From contig JAEDJS010000028.1 of the NCBI GenBank assembly GCA_016296205.1, forward strand, positions 1 to 26,561: DNA of 26,561 nucleotides, in the 5' to 3' direction. Each line of letters opens with the position of its first letter. Within the stretch, counting starts at the first letter, position 1. Made by a program: the position numbers and the translations under genes. Positions 5,410-14,500 of the stretch are shown here, in pieces. The notes under the pieces were generated by a model. It was not told the DNA's origin and did not search any database. It saw nothing but the letters and a program-made list of their open reading frames with translations. This stretch comes from Treponema sp. (GTDB taxonomy: Bacteria > Spirochaetota > Spirochaetia > Treponematales > Treponemataceae).

Positions 5410-6435
5410 TTAATTCTGGTAAATGTATGCAGGATAAGTCATATCCGGCGAAATTGCTTTTTCCAAAACCTCTGGTAATTGGTCATTATTAAATCCAGCG
5501 GAGTTTTTAAATTTTTTTGCGGCCATGTTTAAATAATAAAACAAATCCTGTGGAACTTCGTATTTGTAATCAACTACATCCAGCTGCTGGTTTTCAAATT
5601 CTTTTTCTTTCATAGAAGAAATCATCTGGTCAAAAGTTCCAATGTTATCAATGAGTTTTAAATTTTTTGCCTGGTTTGCAGAATAAATTCTTCCGTCTGC
5701 CAAAGATAAAACCTGGTTTTTTGAAAGTTTTCGGCTTTCTGAAACAATGTGGGTAAACTGATTGTAACATTCATCACTAATGGACTGGAGAATCATTTTT
5801 TGCTCTTCTGTCATTGGCTGCAATGAACTGCCCATGGTTTTATTTTTCCCGGAATGAATTGTTGTTGATGTAATTCCGTGTTTTTCCATCAGTTTGCTCA
5901 AATCAACATGCTGGCCTGCAATTACACCAATGCTTCCTGTTTCGCAGTTTCTGTTGGCCCAGATTTGTGTTGCCGCACATCCAACATAGTAACCGCCACT
6001 GGCTGCAATTGGTCCAAAGTATGCGTAAACTGATTTTCCACTGGCTTTGTAGTCTTCAAGTGCCAGATAAAGTTCATCGGCCTGGTAAACTGCGCCACCG
6101 GGAGAGTTAATCCACAATGCAATTCCTTTGTTTTTTGAATTGTTTTTTAATTTGGAAATTGTTTCAAGAAGGTATTTCTGATTGTAAGTCTGATTTTTTT
6201 CCTGGATTGTGCCTTCAATAAATAATTTTGCAATAAAATCACTTTTTGGTTTTGGAGCAGGCTGTTTCTGGTTTCCAAAATTAAAAAGAAGGGAGGGTTC
6301 TTGGAATGATTTTGAATTTATAGTAATTGACTGTCTTGATTTGTGTGAAGAAAAAAGTCCCAGTATTCCAATTGCTGCGGCACAAATCATTATGACGGCA
6401 AAAATTATAATATCTGATCTGATTTTTTTGCTCAT
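5410..6435 (-). CDS. sppA: Signal peptide peptidase SppA (S49 family)
   Basis: A 341-residue membrane-anchored serine protease that degrades leftover signal peptides and membrane fragments. One N-terminal membrane segment (about residues 9-28) is followed by a flexible Pro/Lys/Gln-rich linker and the S49 domain from about residue 67. The core contains GIALWINSPGGAVYQADELY, the nucleophile Ser146 in AASGGYYVG, and the general base most likely Lys199 in KTMGS, a Ser/Lys dyad as in Bacillus SppA. ETGSIGV (165-171) is the usual conserved stretch. It is of the short, single-domain type. The start codon overlaps the upstream gene's stop by one base (TAATG), with AGGAGG just upstream, so the two are translationally coupled. 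Its 3' end faces the palindromic array. Confidence 0.93.
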   Translation of the reverse strand: MSKKIRSDIIIFAVIMICAAAIGILGLFSSHKSRQSITINSKSFQEPSLLFNFGNQKQPAPKPKSDFIAKLFIEGTIQEKNQTYNQKYLLETISKLKNNSKNKGIALWINSPGGAVYQADELYLALEDYKASGKSVYAYFGPIAASGGYYVGCAATQIWANRNCETGSIGVIAGQHVDLSKLMEKHGITSTTIHSGKNKTMGSSLQPMTEEQKMILQSISDECYNQFTHIVSESRKLSKNQVLSLADGRIYSANQAKNLKLIDNIGTFDQMISSMKEKEFENQQLDVVDYKYEVPQDLFYYLNMAAKKFKNSAGFNNDQLPEVLEKAISPDMTYPAYIYQN

Positions 6436-7166
6436 TAGTTTCCTCCTTGTTCTGATGAATGTGAATCTGTTGAATCCGATGATGTGTCCTGTTTTGCACT
6501 TGTTTCCGATTCAACAGGTCCAAAATCACTTTCTTTAAGTTCACCCTTCTGAATTGACATGATTTTAAGTGCATGATAAGCATTTGTATAACTCATTTTC
6601 ATGTATGGATTGAGCCAGAAGAAACCGATTCCTGCAGTTAAAATACAAAGAATTCCCCAGCCAAGGAAACTTAATGCCATTGTGAATAAATCACCCTTGT
6701 GGCCTTTTGTCATCACTTTTGAAATTTCCATTGCCTGGCCTACGCTTATTTCAGGGTTTTCTGCAATTACGTAGAACATCTGGGAATATGAAAAAGCTTT
6801 AACAATCCCTGGAATGATGAACAGAAATGACCAGAGTGTAACCCAGATTGTAAACCAGAGATGCCCCAGGAATGCTTTTGCCCACATGCTGAACCCTTTG
6901 ATAAAATCATTAAATGTTGCTGGATTTCTTGTGCGGGATAATTTGCAGTATACTGATGTTTCTGCCAGTGACATAACGGAATTTACAAGTATTCCAAGAA
7001 GTGAAATTAAAAGCATAAAATTGCTAATTCCTGAGTCTTCGGTGAAACTAGGGGAGTTGATTAATGAAGTAATTACTGTAATGAAAATTGTAATAAGAAC
7101 AGGTGTTGTCCATCTGTTTTTTAACTGCTTAAGTGCAATTGATTTGTAGGTTTTTCTTTCAAACAT
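6435..7166 (-). CDS. DUF975-like integral membrane protein
   Basis: A 243-residue membrane protein resembling the DUF975 family, whose role is unknown. The N-terminal basic stretch (ERKTYKSIALKQLKNRW) precedes hydrophobic segments at about 19-37, 47-67, 95-122 and 158-190. The family-like elements are the FSYSQMFYVIAENPEISVGQAMEISKVMTKGHKGDLF region and the NPYMKMSYTNAYHAL segment. The C-terminal ~30 residues are hydrophilic, Ser/Asp-rich and probably disordered. AAGGAAAA lies upstream of the ATG. It sits between the CYTH gene and sppA on the minus strand and overlaps sppA by one base, suggesting a shared envelope role, but no function is established. Confidence 0.7.
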   Translation of the reverse strand: MFERKTYKSIALKQLKNRWTTPVLITIFITVITSLINSPSFTEDSGISNFMLLISLLGILVNSVMSLAETSVYCKLSRTRNPATFNDFIKGFSMWAKAFLGHLWFTIWVTLWSFLFIIPGIVKAFSYSQMFYVIAENPEISVGQAMEISKVMTKGHKGDLFTMALSFLGWGILCILTAGIGFFWLNPYMKMSYTNAYHALKIMSIQKGELKESDFGPVESETSAKQDTSSDSTDSHSSEQGGN

Positions 7167-7219
7167 AATATTTTCCTTATTGTTTATTTGATTTATTTTA
7201 TAATTTTGCAGTTAATTTC

Positions 7220-7801
7220 TCAAGAGTTGTTTTCCTGGGCTTCTTTAAGGAGTTGGGAGTAATATTTTGGTTCAATATCATCTTCTGTTAATCCGCATTT
7301 TTCTAGAATGGACAGAAGTTCGTTTTGAATAAGTTCCAGAGTTCCAACATCTTTAGGTTCACTTACAATTTCTATTTCTATAAAATCACCCAGGGGAGGA
7401 ACTGTGCAGACTTCGATGTTTGCAATTAATCCCTCATCGTTGAGAAGTTCGTTTGTAATATCATACTGGAACTCATGGACTTCTTTGATTTTTTTTAAAC
7501 TGATTTTGAATCCGGCGTCTTTTAAAAATTCTTCAAATGGTTTTCTGTCGCCAATAATTGTTTCGTGTTCTTCGTTGACTTCTGTCTGCAGACCGTTTAC
7601 GTTTCGCAGTTCTTTTTTCTTGTATGTAACAATTGTGATTTTTTCGCAGTTGAATTCCTGTTCACGTATCCGGATAGAAATTTTATTTTTCCAGTAAGTG
7701 TCACTTCTAGTTAAAAATCCTTTGTAAATGGAAAATTTTTTTAATTTTTCAAGAAGCTGTTCCTTGTTTTTTACTCTTGCTTTGATTTCTGTTTCAATCA
7801 T
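7220..7801 (-). CDS. CYTH-domain protein (class IV adenylate cyclase-like)
   Basis: A 193-residue single CYTH domain, a tunnel fold that binds triphosphates with Mg2+. The diagnostic ExExK motif is at residues 3-7 (ETEIK), followed by alternating charged strands such as ISIRIREQ, ITIVTYKKKEL and IEIEIVSEPKD. Members include class IV adenylate cyclases, thiamine triphosphatases and inorganic triphosphatases; the sequence alone does not decide between them. The ribosome-binding site CAGGAG lies upstream. It is the second gene of a minus-strand operon beginning with a winged-helix regulator. If it made cAMP, the adjacent regulator would be a natural candidate partner, but that is speculation. 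Confidence 0.8.
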   Translation of the reverse strand: MIETEIKARVKNKEQLLEKLKKFSIYKGFLTRSDTYWKNKISIRIREQEFNCEKITIVTYKKKELRNVNGLQTEVNEEHETIIGDRKPFEEFLKDAGFKISLKKIKEVHEFQYDITNELLNDEGLIANIEVCTVPPLGDFIEIEIVSEPKDVGTLELIQNELLSILEKCGLTEDDIEPKYYSQLLKEAQENNS

Positions 7802-7814
7802 AAGTGCTCCTGTT

Positions 7815-7842
7815 TAATTGATGATTTTTAATTGATGATTTA
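7815..7842 (-). repeat. 14-nt tandem duplication at the regulator stop codon
   Basis: TAATTGATGATTTT (7815-7828) is followed directly by TAATTGATGATTTA (7829-7842), 13 of 14 bases identical. The second copy contains the stop codon of the upstream minus-strand gene. It looks like a recent slippage duplication in the intercistronic gap. Confidence 0.7.
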
Positions 7843-8397
7843 TATCTGGTAAAGACAGTAATTGTTCCCTGCAGTTTTTTCTATTGTTAGTCTGCACTGT
7901 TCATCTTTTTTTAGAATCAACCTTAAATCGTGGATGTACTGATAAAGTGTCTGTCTGTAATTTTTTTCTGTTGAATTCCAAAGCTGTCTGCAAAGGCCTT
8001 CTACGCTTTGATTTTGTTCAATATTATCCAGAAAAATTTCCAGCAGTAAAAACATCTGGGGTGGAATTTTATATTTGTGTTTAAATTGGATTCTCCAGGC
8101 TGTTGAAAATTCAGTTTTGCTAGGTTTGTCTGAATTCTGGAAAAAATCAGGGGGAAGTTCACCATGTTCTGACTGGAAGCATTTGTAACCCATTTCTTTA
8201 CGGAGGTTTTCTATAAGGATTTGCTGTTCCAGTGATTTTTCAAATACAATTGAATTAATTTTTGGGTGATCTTTGATTATTTTCTGGATAAGCTGTTCCC
8301 TGGATGTAAATAAGACAGTTGTATCACCGTTTTTATTGAGTTTTTTGATTGATTCCGAAAAAAAATTCTGATTCCTGGCTAAAAAATAGTAGACCAA
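7840..8397 (-). CDS. Winged-helix regulator with degenerate receiver-like N-terminus
   Basis: About 185 residues. The C-terminal half resembles the OmpR/PhoB DNA-binding fold: PPQMFLLLEIFLDN, VEGLCRQLWNS, then the recognition-type helix RQTLYQYIHDLRLILKKD and a final hairpin ending GNNYCLYQI, in place of the usual GxGYxL. The N-terminal ~75 residues alternate strands and helices like a receiver but lack the acidic cluster and acceptor Asp; strand 3 ends SIVFEKS, with Glu where Asp would be. It may therefore act without phosphorylation. The frame opens at TTG 8409, but GGAGG (8407-8403) overlaps that codon, so I prefer TTG 8397, five bases after it. First gene of the minus-strand operon with CYTH, DUF975-like and sppA genes. 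The regulator assignment is an inference from the fold pattern. Confidence 0.6.
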   Translation of the reverse strand: MVYYFLARNQNFFSESIKKLNKNGDTTVLFTSREQLIQKIIKDHPKINSIVFEKSLEQQILIENLRKEMGYKCFQSEHGELPPDFFQNSDKPSKTEFSTAWRIQFKHKYKIPPQMFLLLEIFLDNIEQNQSVEGLCRQLWNSTEKNYRQTLYQYIHDLRLILKKDEQCRLTIEKTAGNNYCLYQI

Positions 8398-8416
8398 CAA
8401 AGCCTCCAATAATTAA

Positions 8417-8425
8417 ATTATAGCA
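8417..8425 (-). promoter_or_regulatory. Extended -10 promoter for the minus-strand operon
   Basis: On the minus strand TG-C-TATAAT (8425 to 8417) forms an extended -10. No strong -35 is visible, as is usual for this class. The transcript would start near 8410, giving a very short leader into GGAGG and the TTG start at 8397. The divergent region up to 8516 is AT-rich, and no clear promoter for the plus-strand gene could be fixed, though a TATAAT lies at 8447-8452. Confidence 0.5.
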
Positions 8426-8516
8426 CAATTTTTATTCTTTATGTTGTATAATAAAAAATAAACTTAATATAAGATTTTTGTAAAATTTCACTGGAATCTG
8501 GCCGAAATTATAAAGT

Positions 8517-11500
8517 ATGAAACGATTTGGAATCATTCTGGCTTCCTCTATTATTTGTTTTTCTCAACCAGTTTTTGCGGCACGTGCCCCAAGAGTTCCG
8601 CCGGTAACTTTAAAGCAGATTGATGAACAGATCAGACTTAATAATTATTCTGAAGCATTGCGGCTTTGTTCTGAATATTGCAAGCAGAAACCAGACAATT
8701 TTGACTCAGTAAAAATTCGAATTGATAAAATCATGGCTATCAGAAAGCGGTACAATTCTGTAGAAGGTAAATTGATTGATTCAAGCATTAAAGGTGAAGA
8801 TGCTGACAAAAACTATCAGATGGTTCTTGAACTGGAAAAAATAGAAAAAAATCCGTCGATTATTCATTCGGCAATTCGTTCCGAAATAAAAAACCTTAAT
8901 CAGTTTAAGGCATGTCAGAAACGTTTCCAGGAAATTATTAATGGAGCACTTGAACTTTGTCAGGCAGAAAAATATTCAGAAGCGCTGGAAAGTTTTAGAA
9001 CTGCAGAAGCAGAAAAGCAGAATGCATTTGAAATTTACCACGAAGATTTTATAGAAGAATTTGATGCAGAAACAGTTAAGAAAACAGACTCAATTATTGG
9101 CCGAACAAATTTAACTATTTCCGCTCTGCAGTCAATTATGTTAGAGTGTCAAAACTCAGTTAATGTTTTTTGTGGGGATATAGAAAAAGACAGTTTTGTG
9201 GAAGCTAAAAATTCATTTGTAAATGTGCAGAACTGTTTTAAGCGTTATTCAGATAAGCGTAATGAATTTTTTGATCAGGGGTATGAACTTCTTGCCCTCA
9301 TAGAAGAAAATAAAAGCCAGATTGTAACAGATGCTGGTTATCTTCCATTTGTTTCTAAATTTATTTTGGGTTTGGAAAGTAATTCAGAAAGTGGACTGCT
9401 TGGAGCTGCTGATTCTTTTTTTGTTCGTAAAACAGAAGATATGAAGAAAAAAGTTGATGAAAAAATTCTTGCCAACAGTAAACTTATATCAATGGATCTG
9501 GATAAGGAAAATCTTTTTAAGTATCCGGCAAATCATACTCAGTCAAGAACAAGTCTGGCAAAATGTACAGATTACCTTAATCTCGCTTTGAACGTTAACA
9601 ATCTGTATGATAATTTAAAGACAGAAACTGGTTCACTGGCAGATAACTTTAAGGAATATTCAGATAATACTCTTGCTGATATTGAAAGCTTAAAGTCTAT
9701 TGCTGCTTTGCTTGATGGAGTTAAACTTATTTCTAAGGAAATGAATAAGTATGAAAATTTCCAGACAAAAGAAGATGCCAGATTTGTTTTTAGAAATGTA
9801 AAGCTTTCGGATTCATATACTGTTCCTGTTTTGAATGCAGTAAAACAGCTTGATAATATTGGTTTCCAGTATAGCTCGGTTCAGAATCTTTCTATGGTTT
9901 TTTCTGCCAACACAAAACCAGCAGGTGATAAAGCATTTGAACTTGTTGCGGATATTGTGGAGCAGGCAAAAAATGCTGGCGGTGATTTGTGGAACATTGT
10001 TGGCTCTCTTTATAAAAATGGTTCCAGTGAATTGCTTGATGAATATAAAAATCAACTTGCAAAAGCTCAAGGATATTTGCCGTCTCTTGATCAGGCTGGG
10101 GAAGATGATGAAGGTTTAAAACAGTATCCAGGCCTTTGTCTCCAGACAATTCAAGGACTGTCTAAGTTGATTTCCAGTGACGAAAAACTGTTTAAAACTT
10201 ATTTGAATAAACTTGATGCTGCAGAATCTTATTCATCTTTTGTGCAGGAGTCGTCTAAATCAATTTCAAATGACATAAAAGAAATTGCTGCAATTAAAAA
10301 ATCCATTCAGGAATTGGAACAGAGAGCTCAAAGCCAGCAGACAAAAAGTAAAGTGGCAAGAAACGAAGCTGAGTTAAGATTTAACCAGGCAAAGCAGGCT
10401 CTTGCAAAAGAAAATTTCGATCTGGCTCGAGCTTCCCTTCTTAAAGCCCGTGAGAAATATACAGAAAGTCTTTCGCTGAATGAAGATGAAAGTTTAAGAA
10501 AGAAAAGTGACCAGGAGCTTATTGCGTTGGGCAGAAGTATTGCAACACAGGAAAACGAAATTGTTGTTCGTGATGTGCGCAATCTTAAAAATAAGGCAAG
10601 AAATGAATATTATGCCGGTAATTTTGATGGTGCAGATGTTTTAATTACTCAGGCAGAAACAAGATGGTCGGTTACAAATGTTAATGACGATGCTGAGCTT
10701 CAGAATTTAAGGGCAATGGTAAATACTGCATTGTCTATGAAAACTGGTCGTGTAATTCCGGCAAGTGCTCCTCTTTATCCGGAAATGAGTCAGATTCTTT
10801 CTCTGGCAAATCAATATTTTTCCGAAGGCCAGAAATTAATGAGGCAGGGAAATCGTGAAGAAGCATCTGTTATACTTGCACAGGCAACTCAAAAATTAAA
10901 TGAGTTAAAACTTGTTTATCCTCTCCATCAGGAAGCAAGTCTTTTGTCTCTTAAAATTGATCAGCTTCTGGATAAGCAGGCATTTAATAAAATGTTTGCC
11001 CAGAAAGTAGCCAATGCCCGTTCAAATTATAAATCAAGTGATTCACTTTTAAAACAGACAGCTTATAGTGAACTTGTAGACTTGTATGAAATAAATCCAG
11101 ACTATCCTGGACTTAAAGATTTAATTTATGATGTAGAAATTGAACTTGGTATGCGTAAGAAACCAGTTGATGATTCATCATTAAAAAAGAGTCAGCAGCT
11201 TTCTGTCCAGGCAAAAAAAATTCTTGCCAGTGCTGGTCGTGATTCAATTAAATTGCAGCAGGCAAAAGAACTTGCACTTCAGGCACTGGAACTTAACAGC
11301 GACAATACAGTTGCAGTTATGGTTCTTGATGAAGTTGCTCTTAAAAGTGGCGGTCAGGCTGCAGTTGTTCTTTCCAGTGAGGATGAACTTCTTTATCAGA
11401 AAGCAGTTAAGGAATTGAATAAAAATAATATTATTGGTGCAAATACAATTGTTCAGCAGCTGCTTGCAAAAAAATCAAACAGGCAGTCAGCAAAAATCCT

Positions 11501-11534
11501 GGAATTGCAGAAAAAGGTGGAATCGGCATTATGA
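8517..11534 (+). CDS. Large exported helical/TPR-like repeat protein
   Basis: A 1005-residue protein with a Sec signal peptide (residues 1-21, ending VFA-AR), hence periplasmic or outer-envelope. Most of it is predicted helix, Lys/Glu/Gln-rich, with no long hydrophobic segment after the signal. TPR-like helical pairs recur: near residue 31 (IDEQIRLNNYSEALRLCSEY), about 145-165 (CQAEKYSEALESF), about 625-655 (QALAKENFDLARASLLKARE), about 695-715 (NEYYAGNFDGADVLITQAE) and the last 60 residues. Such proteins usually act as scaffolds. No named family is recognised. The stop overlaps the next gene's ATG (ATGA), so the two proteins are translationally coupled and probably work together. No Shine-Dalgarno precedes its ATG. 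Confidence 0.75.
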   Translation: MKRFGIILASSIICFSQPVFAARAPRVPPVTLKQIDEQIRLNNYSEALRLCSEYCKQKPDNFDSVKIRIDKIMAIRKRYNSVEGKLIDSSIKGEDADKNYQMVLELEKIEKNPSIIHSAIRSEIKNLNQFKACQKRFQEIINGALELCQAEKYSEALESFRTAEAEKQNAFEIYHEDFIEEFDAETVKKTDSIIGRTNLTISALQSIMLECQNSVNVFCGDIEKDSFVEAKNSFVNVQNCFKRYSDKRNEFFDQGYELLALIEENKSQIVTDAGYLPFVSKFILGLESNSESGLLGAADSFFVRKTEDMKKKVDEKILANSKLISMDLDKENLFKYPANHTQSRTSLAKCTDYLNLALNVNNLYDNLKTETGSLADNFKEYSDNTLADIESLKSIAALLDGVKLISKEMNKYENFQTKEDARFVFRNVKLSDSYTVPVLNAVKQLDNIGFQYSSVQNLSMVFSANTKPAGDKAFELVADIVEQAKNAGGDLWNIVGSLYKNGSSELLDEYKNQLAKAQGYLPSLDQAGEDDEGLKQYPGLCLQTIQGLSKLISSDEKLFKTYLNKLDAAESYSSFVQESSKSISNDIKEIAAIKKSIQELEQRAQSQQTKSKVARNEAELRFNQAKQALAKENFDLARASLLKAREKYTESLSLNEDESLRKKSDQELIALGRSIATQENEIVVRDVRNLKNKARNEYYAGNFDGADVLITQAETRWSVTNVNDDAELQNLRAMVNTALSMKTGRVIPASAPLYPEMSQILSLANQYFSEGQKLMRQGNREEASVILAQATQKLNELKLVYPLHQEASLLSLKIDQLLDKQAFNKMFAQKVANARSNYKSSDSLLKQTAYSELVDLYEINPDYPGLKDLIYDVEIELGMRKKPVDDSSLKKSQQLSVQAKKILASAGRDSIKLQQAKELALQALELNSDNTVAVMVLDEVALKSGGQAAVVLSSEDELLYQKAVKELNKNNIIGANTIVQQLLAKKSNRQSAKILELQKKVESAL

Positions 11535-14500
11535 GAAAATATTTGTTAAAAAAATCATTCACTTTTTTTGCAGCCTTATTTTTAATTTTGCTCTCAGGTT
11601 TTAAAGTGAGCGCAAGAACAACTTATTGGGAAAACCCGGAAAGTGTTACAAAAACAGATACAAGATTTCCAAAAGCTGTAAGTCCCAACAATTCATCAGG
11701 AAGAATGACATCCTACGTTTTGTGGGAAGAAGTAGAAACTACTCGCAAGCGTCTTTATCTTAGTGCAAGAACTACCACCGATGGTATCCGCTGGCGTGAA
11801 TGGAAACGATTTTCTCCGGCAATTAATTATTCGGGAGAAGTTCCTGATGTTTATTCTGTTGCAATGAATGATGCGGGAACTGTTGTGGCTGTTGCTCTTA
11901 CTGGTAAAAATCAACTTACTTCGTTTGTGGCTTCAAATGGTTCTTCATTCCAGTCGTATCAGATTCAAAAGGTAAATGAAAGTTATGTTGCTCCTCGTGT
12001 TTATGCCACTTCTTCCGGGTTTATTCTTTTTGCATCCTTAGGTAAAAATGAATCCTTTAATCTTGTTTATTCTACTTCAACCGATGGAATTAACTGGTCT
12101 GGATTTACTAAATTTCAGCCCAGTGCAGAATTAAGAAATCCTTTTGTACCATATCTTGCCAAAAATTCCAGCGGACAAGTAATTGTTGTTTTCCAGGCAC
12201 AGCTTTATCAGAATAACAGACTTTCGTATCAGCTGTATTCAACTATTTCAGAAAATGGCGGTCATTCATGGTCTCCTGCAAAATTGATTACTGATCAGAA
12301 ATCAATGGAAGCTGGTTCTCGTGGTGAATTTTTTAATTACAATAATCAGCGTCCTTTTATCATAAATTTTAAAGATAACGGACAGGAGAAATTTTTTCTT
12401 ACATGGGAACGATCCTGGTATGCTTCAGAAAATGCCAGCATCTGTTTTGCAGAGCTTTCGCCATCGGGAGAAATTAAAGGTTATTCAGAACAGGTAACTG
12501 ATCTTGCAAATGCTTCCAATCCAATTTTGTTTTCTTTTGAAAACCAGTTAAATTTAATCTGGTTTGATAACAGAAGCGGAACAGAGAGAATTTATACAGC
12601 CGTAAGAAACGGATTGATTTGGGAAGAAGAAACTTTATCAAATTCAAAATATCCTTCAACTTTTGGATACCCGGTTATTTCTCTTGCAGGAAAACAGTTG
12701 AACTTTGTCTGGCAGCAGCAGGAAGAAAAAAATATAAACTCTTCACGAATTGCAGTTCTTGCTCCCGATCATACTGCAGAACCGCCAGTGCTTACTGCAA
12801 AATCGTTTAAAGAAGATAAACGATATTCTGCAGACGAAGCTACTGTTCAGATTAAACTTTCTCCTGATTCATCTGGTATTGCCGGTTACAGCTGGATTTT
12901 TACTCAATTTCCTGATGAAGAACCTCCGGAAGAAATCAACGGTCTTCCAAAAGATAATCTTATTACAGGAACTGCCACAGAAGACGGCACCTGGTATTTT
13001 AAAGCAAAACAGTATGACTATGCTGGCAACTGGTCATCTTCATCTTCCATTGCATTTAACAGAGATACAACTCCTCCAAATCTTCCTGTTATTCATGATG
13101 ATTTTAAAGATGTTTACGGATTTTTGGAATCAAATACATTTTCTATTGAATGGGATGCAAATCCAAATGATAATGACGTTGCAGGATTCAGTTACATTTT
13201 GGAATACATTGCACCCCTTCCACAGGAACTTGTAAGTTCAAAATTCCATCCACTGGAAATTTCTGTTTCTGAAGCATCTCAAAAAATAAATTCTTTGTTT
13301 GATAAATACCGCACTCAAATTCATAATGTACAAAATGTTCCTAAATTTAATCAGGGGATGGTAAAAAAATCATCTTATGAAAATAAACGCAACGGGCTTT
13401 ATGTCTTTAGTGTAGCTGCAATTGATGAATGTGGAAATATAGGCGAAAAGTCCAGTTATCCATTTGTTCTAAACAAGTATAAACCTTCCACTTATATTTC
13501 AACTGTTACTACAAAATATGACGAACTTGGTAATGCTTCTGTTTCTGTTTATGGTGGCGGATTTAATTACGAAGGAAATATCGACTGGATTTTTATTGAT
13601 AAAGATGGTAAGGCTCCTTATGATGCTGAATTCCTTCTGGTAAACGGCAACTACAAGATTGATTCCGATTCAAAAATTTCTTCTATAAAATTGCCGGAAC
13701 TTAAAGAGGGAAGATATAGAATCGGTTTGAATCATACAGACCGGGGGTTGTACTTGTCTGGACCTGTGCTGCAGGTAACAAGTCAGGGTACAATAAAAAT
13801 TCACAGTGATTATTCATATACAGAAAGCTGGAAAAAAGATCAGAATAAATACAGAATAAAATTTAATGTGGGACGGCTTCTGGTGGCAGTTCTATTCCTT
13901 TTTGCATTCATAGTAATGATTGCGGCGTTCAAAGGATTAACTAAAACAGCCAGAGAAGCGGTATTGGTTAGAAAAGAAGTACAGGCGCTATTAACAGGAG
14001 ATATTATGCCAAACACAAAAATTCAGAAACGAACATATACTAAAAAAGGAACAAGCTTAAAGGTAAAACTTGCTTCATTTACTGCCTCTCTTGTTGCCTC
14101 CATTGTAGTTCTTGTGTCTGTTCCACTTGGTTCAATTATGATAAATACTCAGACACAGACTCTTTCTTCTGGTTTGTATGAACGAGTTACAGTTTTAATG
14201 GATTCTCTTGCCAGTGGTGCAAAAACTTATCTGCCAACAAATAATATTCTTGAATTAAGTTATCTTCCTGATCAGGCCTTTGCATTGAATGAAGCTCGTT
14301 CTGCAACAATTACTGGTCTTGGAATTAATCAGCAGAATACAAATTTAAATTATATCTGGGCAACTAATGATTCTAATATGGAACAGAAGCTGGGAGTTGA
14401 ACAGATTCAGTTTGGTTCTACTCAATACAACTCTCAAGAAATGGATTTGATTTGTAATCAATTTGTGGAATTAGACAAAGAAGCTGTTAATTCTGCAGGT

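Noticed and set aside
12750..13235. 161-aa frame inside the sensor-phosphatase gene
   Set aside because: It is an out-of-frame shadow of a continuous 1558-codon gene; its composition is Leu/Phe/Gln-rich in the way of frame-shifted AT-rich code.
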